In this document: positions 37,285 to 46,968 of the stretch, in pieces
Position numbering within the stretch: position 1 is the first letter of the stretch
Layout of the letters: each line of letters starts with the position of its first letter
From: Rhizobium oryzihabitans
Lineage (GTDB): Bacteria > Pseudomonadota > Alphaproteobacteria > Rhizobiales > Rhizobiaceae
Direction: 5' to 3'
DNA: 64,000 nucleotides
Assembly (NCBI RefSeq): GCF_010669145.1
Contig: NZ_CP048632.1
Location: 1,798,001 to 1,862,000, forward strand
The notes under the pieces: generated by a model
Seen by the model: the letters and a program-made list of their open reading frames with translations, nothing else
Told to the model about the DNA's origin: nothing
Databases searched by the model: none
Made by a program: the position numbers and the translations under genes

Positions 37285-38424
37285 TCAGTCGGCGTTCTGC
37301 TGGTGCGTGATGAGGCGGACATCCGGCGCCGGCAGCGCAATCACCTCATTGGCTTCGCCAGGCGCACGGTCATCCTGACCTTCCGAACCGTGATCACGGA
37401 CAATCCTGACACCCTTGATACGCCTTGTATCCGCATCGAGGATCTGGAACTCGAAACCCGGCACGGCCCTGACAACCTCGCCCTTGGCCGGAATGCGGCC
37501 GAGCGCGAAGAAGATAAGACCGCCGAGTGTATCGATTTCTTCCAGATGCTCACGCACATCGAATTCGGGGCCAATTGCCTCGGCAAGTTCCGTGAGTTCG
37601 GCGCGGGCATCGGCCACGAGCACATCGGCAGAGACACGCGAAAACATCGCTTCGTCCTTGTCATGCTCGTCATCGATATCGCCCACGACCATCTCGACGA
37701 TGTCCTCATGGCTGACGAGGCCGTCCGTGCCGCCATATTCGTCGATCACGAGGGCGAGCTGCGTCCGCTGCGCCTGCATGGTCTTCAAGAGATCGGAGGC
37801 CAGCATCGAGGGTGGCGCAAAAAGAATTTTACGTACCAGCCCGGCATCGGCAACCGTCTGTTCCAGATCGACCCGCGCAAGGTCGAAATTCGGTCGCGGC
37901 GAACGCGGCGCCTTCGTCTCGCCATAGGCGACGCTTCGCGATCCGGCGCGGCGTTTGTTGCGGGCCTGCTTGGCCACATAGGCCAGGAGATCGCGGATAT
38001 GGATCATGCCCTTGGGGTCATCCAGCGTCTCTTCGTAGACCGGCATGCGGGAACGCCCCGTTTCTTCGAAGAGGATCAGCGCATCGCCGATCGTCATATT
38101 CTGATCGAGACCGTCAATATCGACCCGCGGGATCATGATATCTTCGACCCGAACCTCCCGGAAACGCAGGATATTGTTCAGCATCGCCCGCTCTTCGGGC
38201 GAAAAGGCGGCACCGATTTCAGTGTCGGCCATCAGCGCGTCGGTCAAATCTTCGCGCAGGCGCTCACCCTGTGACGGTTTCAGCAACCGTCCGATGCGCG
38301 ACCAGATCGTCGATCTCGGCTTTGCAGTGAGGTCTTGACGTAAGTGACTACTGCCCTCTTCCGAGGAGGACTGCTCGCCGTTTTCTCTGCCCTCATTGGC
38401 AGGTCGTGCAGAATGTTCGTTCAT
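37285..38424 (-). CDS. corC: CorC/HlyC-type CBS-domain protein
   Basis: 379 residues from the ATG at 38424 (a TTG four codons earlier is possible). Two CBS domains (about 95-245, including VEDIMIPRVDI and LALVIDEYGGTDGLVSHEDIVE) and a C-terminal CorC/HlyC domain, without the DUF21 membrane part. The family is linked to magnesium/cobalt efflux in enterobacteria; in rhizobia the role is not settled. The N-terminal 45 residues are polar and probably disordered. Part of the ybeY-corC-lnt set. Confidence 0.92.
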   Translation of the reverse strand: MNEHSARPANEGRENGEQSSSEEGSSHLRQDLTAKPRSTIWSRIGRLLKPSQGERLREDLTDALMADTEIGAAFSPEERAMLNNILRFREVRVEDIMIPRVDIDGLDQNMTIGDALILFEETGRSRMPVYEETLDDPKGMIHIRDLLAYVAKQARNKRRAGSRSVAYGETKAPRSPRPNFDLARVDLEQTVADAGLVRKILFAPPSMLASDLLKTMQAQRTQLALVIDEYGGTDGLVSHEDIVEMVVGDIDDEHDKDEAMFSRVSADVLVADARAELTELAEAIGPEFDVREHLEEIDTLGGLIFFALGRIPAKGEVVRAVPGFEFQILDADTRRIKGVRIVRDHGSEGQDDRAPGEANEVIALPAPDVRLITHQQNAD

Positions 38425-38439
38425 GGCTCCAGACAATAT

Positions 38440-38946
38440 TTAAAGCGGTTCCTGTCCCGCGTAAGGATCAGATAGGCCAAGCACCGCCAAAATGCGAGTC
38501 TCAAGCGACTCCATTTCTTCCGCTTCCTCCTCGTCCATGTGGTCATAACCGAACAAATGCAGGAACCCATGAACGAGAAGATGGGTCAGATGATCCCCGA
38601 AACTCTTCTCAAGTTCAAGAGCCTCACGTTCAACCGTCTCACGGGCAATGACGATATCACCCAGCATCGGGCCGGGCATTCCACCCGGTTCCAGCGGAAA
38701 AGCAGGAAAAGACAAGACGTTGGTTGCCTTGTCCTTGTCGCGCCACTCGGCGTTGATTTCCCGAATATTTTCGTCGTCGGTAAAGACCAGCGACAGTTCC
38801 ACCGGTATTTTCGGGAAGGGTTGCTCCTCTTCCCGCTTCAGAACATCAACCGCCGCATCCAGCGCCTTGGTGGCGAAGGCATGAAGGTCCTCTTCCGACG
38901 ACCAACCTTCGGTCTCGACGCTGATTTGAATATCCAGAACTGTCAT
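38440..38946 (-). CDS. ybeY: endoribonuclease YbeY (16S rRNA maturation)
   Basis: 168 residues. The zinc site HGFLHLFGYDH (H-x3-H-x5-H) near residue 130 is diagnostic. YbeY matures the 3' end of 16S rRNA and takes part in 70S quality control. It lies 9 bases after phoH and 15 bases before corC on the same strand; the phoH-ybeY-corC order is widely conserved. Confidence 0.96.
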   Translation of the reverse strand: MTVLDIQISVETEGWSSEEDLHAFATKALDAAVDVLKREEEQPFPKIPVELSLVFTDDENIREINAEWRDKDKATNVLSFPAFPLEPGGMPGPMLGDIVIARETVEREALELEKSFGDHLTHLLVHGFLHLFGYDHMDEEEAEEMESLETRILAVLGLSDPYAGQEPL

Positions 38947-38955
38947 TGTCTTGCG

Positions 38956-40011
38956 TCAGCTGCCCTTCACGAGGCTTTCATCCGGCACCGCCGTGTGGGA
39001 TTCGTAAGCCCTGACGATCCGCGCCACCATCGGATGACGTACGACGTCGACATCCTTGAAGCGGACGACTGACACGCCCTCCACATCGGTGAGGATTTGC
39101 AGGGCTTCGACAAGGCCGGACTTCACCCCGCGCGGAAGGTCCACCTGGCTTGGGTCACCGGTCACGATCATGCGGCCGTTCTCGCCGAGACGGGTCAGGA
39201 ACATCTTCATTTGCATCGTCGTCGTATTCTGGGCTTCGTCCAGAATGACGGCGGCGTTGGCGAGTGTGCGTCCGCGCATGAAGGCGAGCGGGGCGATTTC
39301 GATGACGCCCGCCTGAATGGCGCGCTCTACCTTGTCACCCGGCATCATGTCATAAAGCGCGTCGTAAAGCGGGCGCAGATAGGGATCGACCTTTTCCTTC
39401 ATGTCACCCGGCAGGAAGCCCAGGCGTTCGCCCGCTTCCACCGCCGGACGCGACAGGATGATGCGGTCGACCGCGCCGCGCTCCAGCAGCTGCGCCGCAT
39501 GCGCCACAGCCAGATAGGTCTTGCCGGTGCCGGCAGGGCCGACGCCGAAAACCAGCTCGGACTGTTCCAGCGCCCGCATATAGACATCCTGCGTCGGCGT
39601 GCGGGCAGCGATGGTCTTCTTGCGGGTGGAAATCTGCGCCATGGAAATCTTCGCCTTGCGCTCCATCGTCGGCAAGGTCAACTGGTCGTCTGCGGCCATG
39701 GCCATGCGGATCGCGCCTTCCACGTCGGAAACCTCGGCGGTTCCGCCCTTGAGCAGGCGCTCATAAAGGAAATCCAGTGCGCGGCGGGCCTGATTGGTGG
39801 CAACGACATCGCCGGTGATGGCTACGGAATTGCCGCGCGGACGTGCATCGATGTTGAGGCGCTGTTCCAAGAGCTTCAGGTTCTGATCGAACTGACCGAA
39901 TAGCTCTCCCGCTATCCTGTTATTCTCGAACGTGAGGACAAAGTGATTGGCGTCGGTCGCGGCTTGGCGTGGCTGGCGCGATGAAGGTGATACCAATTCA
40001 TGTGCGTTCAA
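38956..40011 (-). CDS. phoH: PhoH-like ATPase (YbeZ)
   Basis: About 351 residues. An N-terminal KH-like region precedes the PhoH ATPase domain with Walker A GPAGTGKTYLA near 160 and Walker B VILDEAQN near 262; VTGDPSQVDLP near 290 is a family mark. It partners YbeY in RNA processing. I prefer the TTG at 40011, preceded by AGGAG; a TTG seven codons upstream is also open. It lies between miaB and ybeY. Confidence 0.93.
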   Translation of the reverse strand: MNAHELVSPSSRQPRQAATDANHFVLTFENNRIAGELFGQFDQNLKLLEQRLNIDARPRGNSVAITGDVVATNQARRALDFLYERLLKGGTAEVSDVEGAIRMAMAADDQLTLPTMERKAKISMAQISTRKKTIAARTPTQDVYMRALEQSELVFGVGPAGTGKTYLAVAHAAQLLERGAVDRIILSRPAVEAGERLGFLPGDMKEKVDPYLRPLYDALYDMMPGDKVERAIQAGVIEIAPLAFMRGRTLANAAVILDEAQNTTTMQMKMFLTRLGENGRMIVTGDPSQVDLPRGVKSGLVEALQILTDVEGVSVVRFKDVDVVRHPMVARIVRAYESHTAVPDESLVKGS

Positions 40012-40051
40012 GCGGTCAGGCTCCTGTCCCAATCAGTGTCGGCTCCTCACT

Positions 40052-41454
40052 CTAACTCTCTGCCACCTCGGCAAACAAGCTGTTTGGACCCGTTGCGGTG
40101 ATTCGTACATTAACAATGTCACCGATTTTCAAAGTCTTTGCATCAAGATTCACGGATTGCAGCCAGGGAGAGCGACCTATCAACTGTTCAGGCATGCGGC
40201 CGGGCTTTTCCAGCAACACATCCATGGTTTTTCCGACCAGCGATTCCGCAAATTCCTTCTGCTGCCGCAGCAGCAGGGCCTGCAATCTTTCCAGCCGCTC
40301 GGCCTTCACCTCTTCCGCAACCTGATCCGTAAGGTCAGCCCCGGCGTACCGGGACGGGTGGAATATTTGAAAGAGAAGGCCTGCGCGTATTTCACCTGCT
40401 CGACAATCGCCATCGTATCTTCGAAATCGCGATCCGTCTCACCGGGGAAGCCGACAATAAAGTCCCCCGACATGGCGATATCAGGGCGGGCGGCGCGGAT
40501 TTTTTCGATAAGCTGGATATATTCCTCGCCCGTATGGCGGCGGTTCATCGCCTTCAGGATGCGGTCCGAGCCTGATTGCACCGGCAGATGCAGATAGGGC
40601 ATCAGGATACGCAGATCGCGATGGGCGCCAATCAGGCGATCATCCATGTCTCGCGGGTGGCTGGTGGTATAACGCAGCCGCGCGAGGCCGGGGATTTCCG
40701 CCAGCCGGTAAAGCAGTTCGGCAAGGCCCCATTTTTCACCCTTCGGGCCTTCACCCTGCCAGGCGTTGACGTTCTGGCCAAGCAGCGTGATCTCACGCAC
40801 GCCGGCATCCACCAGCTTCATCGCCTCATCGACGATCTGGCGCACGGGACGCGACACTTCCGAACCACGCGTATAGGGCACAACACAGAAGGTGCAGAAT
40901 TTGTCGCAGCCTTCCTGCACCGTCAGAAACGCGGTCACGCCGCGCGTGCGCAGCGTCGCCTTCTCGGCGACCGGCAGATGCTCGAACTTGTCCTCGACGG
41001 CATATTCGGTCTCGATGACGCGTTCACCACCGCGCACCCGCTTCAAGGCGTCCGGCAGGCGGTGATAGGTCTGGGGGCCGATGACGACATCGACAGCGGG
41101 CGCACGGCGAAGGATTTCCTCGCCTTCCGCCTGCGCCACACAGCCGGCAACGCCGATCATGAATTCGCGGCCCTGCTCTTCGCGCGATTTTTTCATGTCG
41201 CGCAGGCGTCCAAGCGCCGAATAGACCTTTTCAGCCGCCTTTTCACGGATGTGACAGGTATTCAGCAGAACCAGATCCGCCTCGCCCATATCCTCGGTCT
41301 GAACGTAACCATCCTTCGCCAGCGCATCGCTCATGCGGACGGAATCGTAAACGTTCATCTGACAGCCATAGGTCTTGATAAAAACCTTGCGGCTGTTCGA
41401 ACCCTCGCGGGTGATCATTTCGGGAGCGTCGAGGCTGATGGTTTCCTGGGTCAT
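40052..41454 (-). CDS. miaB: tRNA-2-methylthio-N6-dimethylallyladenosine synthase, with a one-base deletion
   Basis: About 467 residues if repaired. N-terminal UPF0004 domain with YGCQMN near 30 and cysteines in NTCH and AGCV; the radical-SAM cluster [13 protein letters not shown] is near 180. Frame 1 ends [12 protein letters not shown]; the true continuation ([10 protein letters not shown], then [12 protein letters not shown] and a TRAM domain) runs in the next frame to 40052. The C-run at 40339-40342 has four bases where five restore the frame. Expected to methylthiolate A37 of tRNAs reading UNN codons. Confidence 0.92.
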
Positions 41455-41519
41455 GGCGGCTATCTAGTGTTTTTCCCGACCAGATTAAACAGAAAAATGC
41501 CGGAAAAGCCATGATCCCG

Positions 41520-42314
41520 CTATTTCCGCCAGCCACCGCGCAGGCTGAAGGCCAGCATGGAACGGATTGAAGCGGCGATATCGGTCGCAAGGCGCTTGCG
41601 GTTATCCGTGTTGTGAAACGGAACGCTGTCACCGAATGTCACGTCGACGTCGATGGCGCCCGCTTTGATGATGCCGAGCAGATGCGGCACCAGGGTTATG
41701 CTGCCCGGCCAGGCCGCAATGACCCGGTGATAACGTCCCATGGCCATGCCGTGCACCCGCGTATAGGCGATCGCGACCGGCTGCACGTAAACAAGTTTGC
41801 CCGGAACCTGCTCGGCCGCGGTGGAAGCCGCCCCAAACAGCGAGGATTTGACGGCGAGCATGCGGTTGCCGTCCGAAGTGGTGCCTTCGGGAAACAGGAC
41901 GACGATCTCGCCGTCGGCCATGCGGGCGGCAATCTCGCCCACCTGCTCGCCCGTGCTGCGCTTCTGTTCACGCTGGACGAAGATGCTTTTCTGCAGCCTG
42001 GCAAGCCAGCCGAAAACCGGCCAGTCCCTCACCTCCGTCTTGGCGATGAACACGACATCGGCAATGCTGCCGAGAACGAGAATGTCTTTCCACGAGGCGT
42101 GGTTGACCGCCAGCATCAGCGGTTTTGCCCGTTCCACCTCTCCGTGGACATGGACGCGGATGCCGAGAACATGGCAGGCGATGCGGTGCCAGATGCGCGG
42201 AATGCGGCGGCGAAGCCGCCAGTCGAAGGCGAGGCCCAGGAGTTGCAGCGGCAGCAATATGAGCGTGACGATCAGGAGAACGACCGCAATATAGGCTGTC
42301 CGGAGCCACATCAT
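41520..42314 (-). CDS. plsC: 1-acyl-sn-glycerol-3-phosphate acyltransferase
   Basis: 264 residues. A membrane helix at the N-terminus, the catalytic NHASWKD (H-x4-D) near 74 and FPEGTTS near 143 are diagnostic of PlsC-family acyltransferases making phosphatidic acid. Rhizobia have several paralogues; one (OlsA) acts in ornithine-lipid synthesis. The sequence alone does not tell whether this is PlsC or OlsA. It lies 65 bases before miaB on the same strand, downstream of the mur gene. Confidence 0.88.
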   Translation of the reverse strand: MMWLRTAYIAVVLLIVTLILLPLQLLGLAFDWRLRRRIPRIWHRIACHVLGIRVHVHGEVERAKPLMLAVNHASWKDILVLGSIADVVFIAKTEVRDWPVFGWLARLQKSIFVQREQKRSTGEQVGEIAARMADGEIVVLFPEGTTSDGNRMLAVKSSLFGAASTAAEQVPGKLVYVQPVAIAYTRVHGMAMGRYHRVIAAWPGSITLVPHLLGIIKAGAIDVDVTFGDSVPFHNTDNRKRLATDIAASIRSMLAFSLRGGWRK

Positions 42315-42344
42315 GATTGAAACGCCCGTCTGTTCACCGGCGTC

Positions 42345-42773
42345 TCAGCGTTCGCCGGGCTTCAACGGCACGCCGTAAAGTTCCAGCCGATGATCGACGA
42401 GCTTGAAGCCGTGTTCCCGGGCGATCTTTTCCTGAAGGGCCTCGATCTCAGGCGAATGAAACTCGATGACGACGCCGTTTTTCAGGTCGATCAGATGATC
42501 GTGATGCTCCTCGGGCACCGTCTCGTAACGCGAGCGGCCATCACGAAAATCATGACGCTCGATGATGCCGGCATCCTCGAACAGCTTCACCGTTCTGTAG
42601 ACGGTGGAAATTGATATGCGCGGATCCACGGCGGAGGAGCGGCGGTAAAGCTCCTCGACATCGGGATGGTCGGCGGATTCCTGCAGGACACGGGCGATGA
42701 CGCGGCGTTGATCCGTCATCCGCATGCCGCGCTCGGCACAAAGCTCCTCCAGCGTTTTCGAAAGGTCTATCAC
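42345..42773 (-). CDS. mur: Fur-family manganese-uptake regulator (Mur)
   Basis: 142 residues from the GTG at 42773 (V-I-D-L-S-K-T-L-E-E-L). Winged-helix motif (VEELYRRSSAVDPRISISTVYR) precedes metal-binding EEHHDHLIDL near 90. The structural C-terminal CxxC pair of true Fur is absent and the only cysteine is near the N-terminus. In rhizobia the closest matches are Mur proteins, which repress sitABCD/mntH with Mn(II). The 50-residue upstream open frame is not conserved-looking. It follows rimI by 70 bases. Confidence 0.88.
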   Translation of the reverse strand: MIDLSKTLEELCAERGMRMTDQRRVIARVLQESADHPDVEELYRRSSAVDPRISISTVYRTVKLFEDAGIIERHDFRDGRSRYETVPEEHHDHLIDLKNGVVIEFHSPEIEALQEKIAREHGFKLVDHRLELYGVPLKPGER

Positions 42774-42843
42774 GTCTTCTGGCCTTTTGAGTCTTCCGGT
42801 TGGTTTCTGCGGCTTTCGCCGAAAAATGCCTGTTGCACGGGAA

Positions 42844-43338
42844 CTAGCGAAGATCGCGGCGCATGACAAGCGCCGTCGACTTCGTTCCATCCTTGGCCGT
42901 GTAATAGGCCTTGCGCTCCGCAACCGTTTTAAAGCCGAGCTTTTTGTAGAGCCCGAGCGCGGAGGCGTTGCTGTTGTCCACCTCGAGGAACATGGTTTCG
43001 GCGCCGCGCATCATCGCCTCACGGGCGGCCGATTGCATCAGACGCCAGCCGAGACCGGAGCGCGCAAACTTGTCGGCCACGGCAACTGTCAGGATTTCCG
43101 CCTCGCCCGCCACTTCCCGCGCCAGCACGAAACCGCCAAGCGGCCTGCTGAAAAACGCGTTCGTCTGCCGGGCGACAGCACCGAAAACCGACCCTTGCGT
43201 CAAAAGCCCGGAAAATTCCCCATCATTCCAGGGACGCGGAAAGCGCAGCGCATGCAGTTCCGCTACGCCGGCGCAATCCTCATGCTGCATCGGCACGATC
43301 TCGAAATAGGGCTTCCAGCTCAGGTATTCGTCAAACAT
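42844..43338 (-). CDS. rimI: ribosomal-protein-alanine N-acetyltransferase
   Basis: 164-residue GNAT acetyltransferase. Acetyl-CoA binding shows in LTVAVADKFARSGLGWRLM near 97, and the C-terminal half has YKKLGFKTVAERKAYY, typical of RimI. Acts on the N-terminal alanine of ribosomal protein S18 (and others). Its neighbour tsaB, 52 bases upstream on the same strand, is the common partner, supporting the RimI call. Confidence 0.88.
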   Translation of the reverse strand: MFDEYLSWKPYFEIVPMQHEDCAGVAELHALRFPRPWNDGEFSGLLTQGSVFGAVARQTNAFFSRPLGGFVLAREVAGEAEILTVAVADKFARSGLGWRLMQSAAREAMMRGAETMFLEVDNSNASALGLYKKLGFKTVAERKAYYTAKDGTKSTALVMRRDLR

Positions 43339-43390
43339 AACAGCAATCGGGCATCACAGGAATCATTGGCACGTATTGACGAATGCCCTA

Positions 43391-44059
43391 TCAGGCAACG
43401 TCCTGGCGTGCCAGCGCAAAACCGGTTTGCGGCCGGGCATCCGGCCCCCGCAGATAAAGCGGTGCGGGTTTCTTCTGGCCCGCCGGCTTGCGTGCGCCGA
43501 CGCGCGCAACGGTGGCGATCGGGAAGTGATCCGGCCGGGAGCCCGCCTCGGATCCTGCAAAAAGAGGGGCAGCGGAACCGATGATGGCGCCGCCGAAACC
43601 CGAGAGAACCGATTTGGCATCGTCCAGCGACAGGAGTACCGCCTCGCCAAGCGGCGATCCATCCACTGCAAATATCTGGAGATAGGTTTCGCCGCGTTTG
43701 GCATCCAGCCCGACAGCGACAGGCCGACCGGGATTTTCCAACAGATGGTGCAAGGCGAGTGTCTCAAGCGTGGTCACGCCCACGGCCTCAATGCCGAGCG
43801 ACAATGCAAAGCCGCGCGCGGCGGCGACGCCGACGCGGATACCGGTGAAGGAGCCAGGACCGATCGTCACCGCTATGCGCTCCACCTTTTGCAGCGGCAG
43901 ATGCGCTTGGTGCAAGGCACCGTCGATCACGGCCATCAGCCGCTCGGCATGTCCCTTGCCGATCGTTTCGCATATTTCTCCAAGCACCGTGTCGGAGGCA
44001 CTGTCATAAACGCAGGCAGAACAGTCCACGCCTGATGTGTCGAGTGAAAGAACAATCAT
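43391..44059 (-). CDS. tsaB: tRNA threonylcarbamoyladenosine synthesis protein TsaB
   Basis: 222 residues. The ASKHA-fold N-terminus (LSLDTSGVDCSACVYD) and GPGSFTGIRVGVAAARG near 70 are the TsaB signature. It is the non-catalytic partner of TsaD in forming t6A37 on ANN-reading tRNAs. I use the ATG at 44059, where homology begins; the longer frame upstream is not supported. Upstream neighbour nfuA is 22 bases away. Confidence 0.94.
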   Translation of the reverse strand: MIVLSLDTSGVDCSACVYDSASDTVLGEICETIGKGHAERLMAVIDGALHQAHLPLQKVERIAVTIGPGSFTGIRVGVAAARGFALSLGIEAVGVTTLETLALHHLLENPGRPVAVGLDAKRGETYLQIFAVDGSPLGEAVLLSLDDAKSVLSGFGGAIIGSAAPLFAGSEAGSRPDHFPIATVARVGARKPAGQKKPAPLYLRGPDARPQTGFALARQDVA

Positions 44060-44081
44060 GGCGTGGCCTGGCTTAGAAATG

Positions 44082-44645
44082 TCATACCGCTTCGACTTCG
44101 CGCACTTCCGGCACGAAATGGCGAAGCAGGTTCTGAACGCCATGCTTCAGCGTGGCCGTGGAGGACGGGCAACCCGAGCAGGCACCCTTCATGTTCAGGA
44201 ACACCGTGCCGTCGCGGAAGCCGCGGAAGGTGATGTCGCCGCCATCCTGCGCCACAGCGGGGCGAACGCGGGTATCCAGCAGTTCCTTGATGGTGGCGAC
44301 GATGGTTTCGTCACCCTCTTCGAAGAACTCACCTTCTTCATCCGACACTTCGGCGGCAATCGCGGTGCCCATGATCGGGCGGCCGGACATGAAATGTTCC
44401 ATGATCGAGCCCAGAATGGCGGGCTTCAGGTGCTGCCATTCAGCGCCATCCTTGGTGACGGTGATGAAATCGAAGCCGAAATAAACGCCGGTGACACCTG
44501 GAATGGTGAAAAGGCGCTCTGCCAGCGGCGAGGCCTGCGCCTGTGCGGGGTTGAGGAACTCCGCCGTGCCGCTTTCCAGCACCACCTTGCCGGGCAGGAA
44601 CTTCAGCGTCGTGGGGTTCGGCGTGGCTTCCGTCTGAATGAACAT
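44082..44645 (-). CDS. nfuA: Fe-S cluster biogenesis protein NfuA
   Basis: 187 residues. N-terminal Nfu domain (FIQTEATPNPTTLKFLPG, residues 2-90) and C-terminal NifU-like domain with CSGCPSS near 155, the CxxC that carries a [4Fe-4S] cluster. It delivers clusters to target enzymes. First of an nfuA-tsaB-rimI run. Confidence 0.94.
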   Translation of the reverse strand: MFIQTEATPNPTTLKFLPGKVVLESGTAEFLNPAQAQASPLAERLFTIPGVTGVYFGFDFITVTKDGAEWQHLKPAILGSIMEHFMSGRPIMGTAIAAEVSDEEGEFFEEGDETIVATIKELLDTRVRPAVAQDGGDITFRGFRDGTVFLNMKGACSGCPSSTATLKHGVQNLLRHFVPEVREVEAV

Positions 44646-44790
44646 CGTCTTCTCCTTCGAGGTCGCCGTTCACGCCCCGTAATTTAGAATTCTTCCAAAA
44701 AAATACGCCCGGCGAAGCTTCACTTCAAGCCCTGACATGATAATTACATTCAAGAAATCGTCAGCCCCTAGATCTTGCCCCAAGATCAGA

Positions 44791-45282
44791 TCAGCAGAGT
44801 GCGTCGATTTCCTCATCCGTCAGTGTATCCGGCAACACGGTGACGGGGATCGGGAAGGCTGCACCGCGCCCGGCGATCGAGGAAACGAGCGGTCCCGGCC
44901 CTTCCTTCGTCGAACCCGCCGCCAGCACCAGAATCGCGATATCGCGGTCTTCTTCGATCAGCCCATGGATCTGCTCGGTGGCGCTACCTTCGCGGATCAC
45001 GGCTTCCGGCTCGATGCCGATTGTTTCACGCACCTTCTGGGCGATCTTGGCGAGCGTGGCTTCCGCTTCCTCGCGCGCTTCTGCCCGCATGATCTGCTCG
45101 ACACCCAGCCATTGCTGGAAATCGCCTTCCGGTATCACATAGAGCAGAACCAACCCGCCATTGGAGTTCTTGGCGCGACGACCGGCATAGTGCACGGCCC
45201 TTTCGCATTCCGGTGTGTCATCGATAACAGCGAGAAACTTGCGACGATGCCCTTCCAGACGCGACAGCCGTGTTGAAACCAT
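44791..45282 (-). CDS. universal stress protein family protein
   Basis: 163 residues. A single UspA domain: FLAVIDDTPECERAVHYAG near the N-terminus and the C-terminal D-I-A-I-L-V-L-A-A-G pattern. The tail PIPVTVLPDTLTDEEIDAL matches the group but lacks the full G-x2-G-x9-G-S/T ATP loop that I would expect for an ATP-binding member. The start ATG at 45282 has GGGAG upstream. Role unknown. Confidence 0.8.
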   Translation of the reverse strand: MVSTRLSRLEGHRRKFLAVIDDTPECERAVHYAGRRAKNSNGGLVLLYVIPEGDFQQWLGVEQIMRAEAREEAEATLAKIAQKVRETIGIEPEAVIREGSATEQIHGLIEEDRDIAILVLAAGSTKEGPGPLVSSIAGRGAAFPIPVTVLPDTLTDEEIDALC

Positions 45283-45349
45283 TCCGCACTCCCTCAATCC
45301 GCCGTGATCCGAGAAACCGCCCGACGGTTCGGGCGGAGATTATATCAAA

Positions 45350-45378
45350 TCACGGCAGGCGCAAACCGCCTGCCGTTG
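45350..45378 (-). terminator. terminator-like hairpin after trpS
   Basis: CGGCAGGCG and CGCCTGCCG form a perfect 9-bp stem 22 bases after the trpS stop, followed on the minus strand by TGATTTGATAT. A second hairpin (CCGCCCG/CGGGCGG) follows at 45317-45336. Together they probably end the trpS transcript. Confidence 0.65.
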
Positions 45379-45396
45379 TTCGCAGGCGGTGCGTGG

Positions 45397-46461
45397 TCAG
45401 CGCAGGAAGCCGATGATGTCACGCACCTCGTTCATCGTCTTCTCAGCGATCGCGCGAGCCCGTTCGCCACCCTGGCTGAGGATGGCATCGATATGGGTCG
45501 GGTCGTCGAGAAGGCGACGCATCTCATTGTTCACAGGCGCCAGCACATTGACGGCAAGCTCGACGAGAGCCGGCTTGAAGGCCGAGAACTGCTGCCCGCC
45601 GAATTCGGAAAGAACATCCGCCTTCGTCTTGTCGGAGAGCGCGGCATAGATGCCAACGAGGTTTTCAGCCTCGGGCCGTCCCTTCAGGCCTTCGACTTCG
45701 CTCGGCAACGCATCCGGATCCGTCTTTGCCTTCTTGATCTTTCTGGAGATGGCATCGACATCGTCCATCAGGTTGATGCGCGACAGGTCGGATGGATCGG
45801 ACTTCGACATCTTCTTGGTGCCGTCCTTCAACGACATCACGCGCGGGGCCGGACCGCCGATCAGCGGCTCCACCATCGGGAAATAGGCATGCACCGGCTC
45901 GTCGCCCACCGTGATGTCGAGCCCGAGACCCGCCTTGCGGATATGGTCGCCGAAATCGATGTTGAATTTCTGGGCGATGTCGCGGGCGAGTTCCAGATGC
46001 TGTTTCTGGTCGTCGCCAACGGGCACATGGGTGGCGCGATAGACGAGAATGTCGGCGGCCATCAGGCTCGGATAGGCCAGCAGACCGAGCGAGACCTGCT
46101 CGGCATTCTTGCCGGACTTGTCCTTGAACTGCGTCATGCGCTCCATCCAGCCGATGCGCGCCACGCAGTTGAACACCCATGCCAGTTCCGCATGCTGCGG
46201 CACGGCCGACTGGTTGAAGACAATATGCTTCACGGGGTCGATGCCCGACGCGATGAAGGCGGCGGCGATGGAGCGGGTCTGCGCCTTCAGGTCGGAGTGA
46301 ACGAGCTGGGCGGTGATGGCGTGCATATCGACCACGCAATAGATGCAGTCGTTATCTTCCTGCAGCGCCACGAACTTGCGGATCGCGCCGAGATAATTGC
46401 CGAGATGCAGATTGCCGGTCGGCTGGACGCCCGAGAAAACCAGCGGCTTGAATGCGTTCAT
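45397..46461 (-). CDS. trpS: tryptophanyl-tRNA synthetase
   Basis: 354-residue class I synthetase. The HIGH-like HLGNYLGA is near residue 19 and [10 protein letters not shown] near 208. It charges tRNA-Trp. The ATG at 46461 is where similarity begins; an upstream extension of 22 residues is not supported. It ends the glnD-murJ-VOC-trpS run on the minus strand. Confidence 0.96.
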   Translation of the reverse strand: MNAFKPLVFSGVQPTGNLHLGNYLGAIRKFVALQEDNDCIYCVVDMHAITAQLVHSDLKAQTRSIAAAFIASGIDPVKHIVFNQSAVPQHAELAWVFNCVARIGWMERMTQFKDKSGKNAEQVSLGLLAYPSLMAADILVYRATHVPVGDDQKQHLELARDIAQKFNIDFGDHIRKAGLGLDITVGDEPVHAYFPMVEPLIGGPAPRVMSLKDGTKKMSKSDPSDLSRINLMDDVDAISRKIKKAKTDPDALPSEVEGLKGRPEAENLVGIYAALSDKTKADVLSEFGGQQFSAFKPALVELAVNVLAPVNNEMRRLLDDPTHIDAILSQGGERARAIAEKTMNEVRDIIGFLR

Positions 46462-46563
46462 TGTCGTCCTCGAAAAGGCTTGTGGAGGGCCCCGCCCATG
46501 GTTGGAATTGCACGCGCGCTTATGCACCCGCAGCCCCTCGCAATCAAGCGGTTTCAGGGCATC

Positions 46564-46968
46564 TTAGCCGCGCGGTTCCAGAAGATCCCAGCGATTTCCA
46601 TAAGGGTCGGAAAAGACTGCGACAGAACCGTAAACCTCATGGCGCGGTTCCTCCAGAAAGCGCACGCCGCGCGCAAGCATGGTCTCATAGTCGCTTTGGA
46701 AATTGTCGGTGTGGAGGAAAAATCCGACCCGTCCGCCGGTCTGGTTGCCGACGGCAAACCGCTGCGGTTCACCATCCGCCTGGGCAAGCAGCAGGGCGGC
46801 GCCTTCAGTCCCTTGCGGCTTCACCACCACCCACCGCTTGCCATCGCCAAGCGGTTGATCGGAAAGGCACTCGAACCCGAGAGCCTCGCAATAAAATGCC
46901 TTTGCCCGGTCGTAATCATCCACAACAAGGGTGACGAGAGCGATGCGCCGGTTTTCAGCAAAGGACAT
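46564..46968 (-). CDS. VOC/glyoxalase-family protein
   Basis: 134 residues with one vicinal-oxygen-chelate domain: VTLVVDDYDRAKAFY near the N-terminus and VFSDPYGNRWDLLEP at the end, the paired beta-alpha-beta modules. Its ATG overlaps the murJ stop (TGATG), so it is coupled to murJ translation. Metal-dependent lyase, dioxygenase or resistance functions are all possible; no substrate can be named. Confidence 0.8.
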   Translation of the reverse strand: MSFAENRRIALVTLVVDDYDRAKAFYCEALGFECLSDQPLGDGKRWVVVKPQGTEGAALLLAQADGEPQRFAVGNQTGGRVGFFLHTDNFQSDYETMLARGVRFLEEPRHEVYGSVAVFSDPYGNRWDLLEPRG

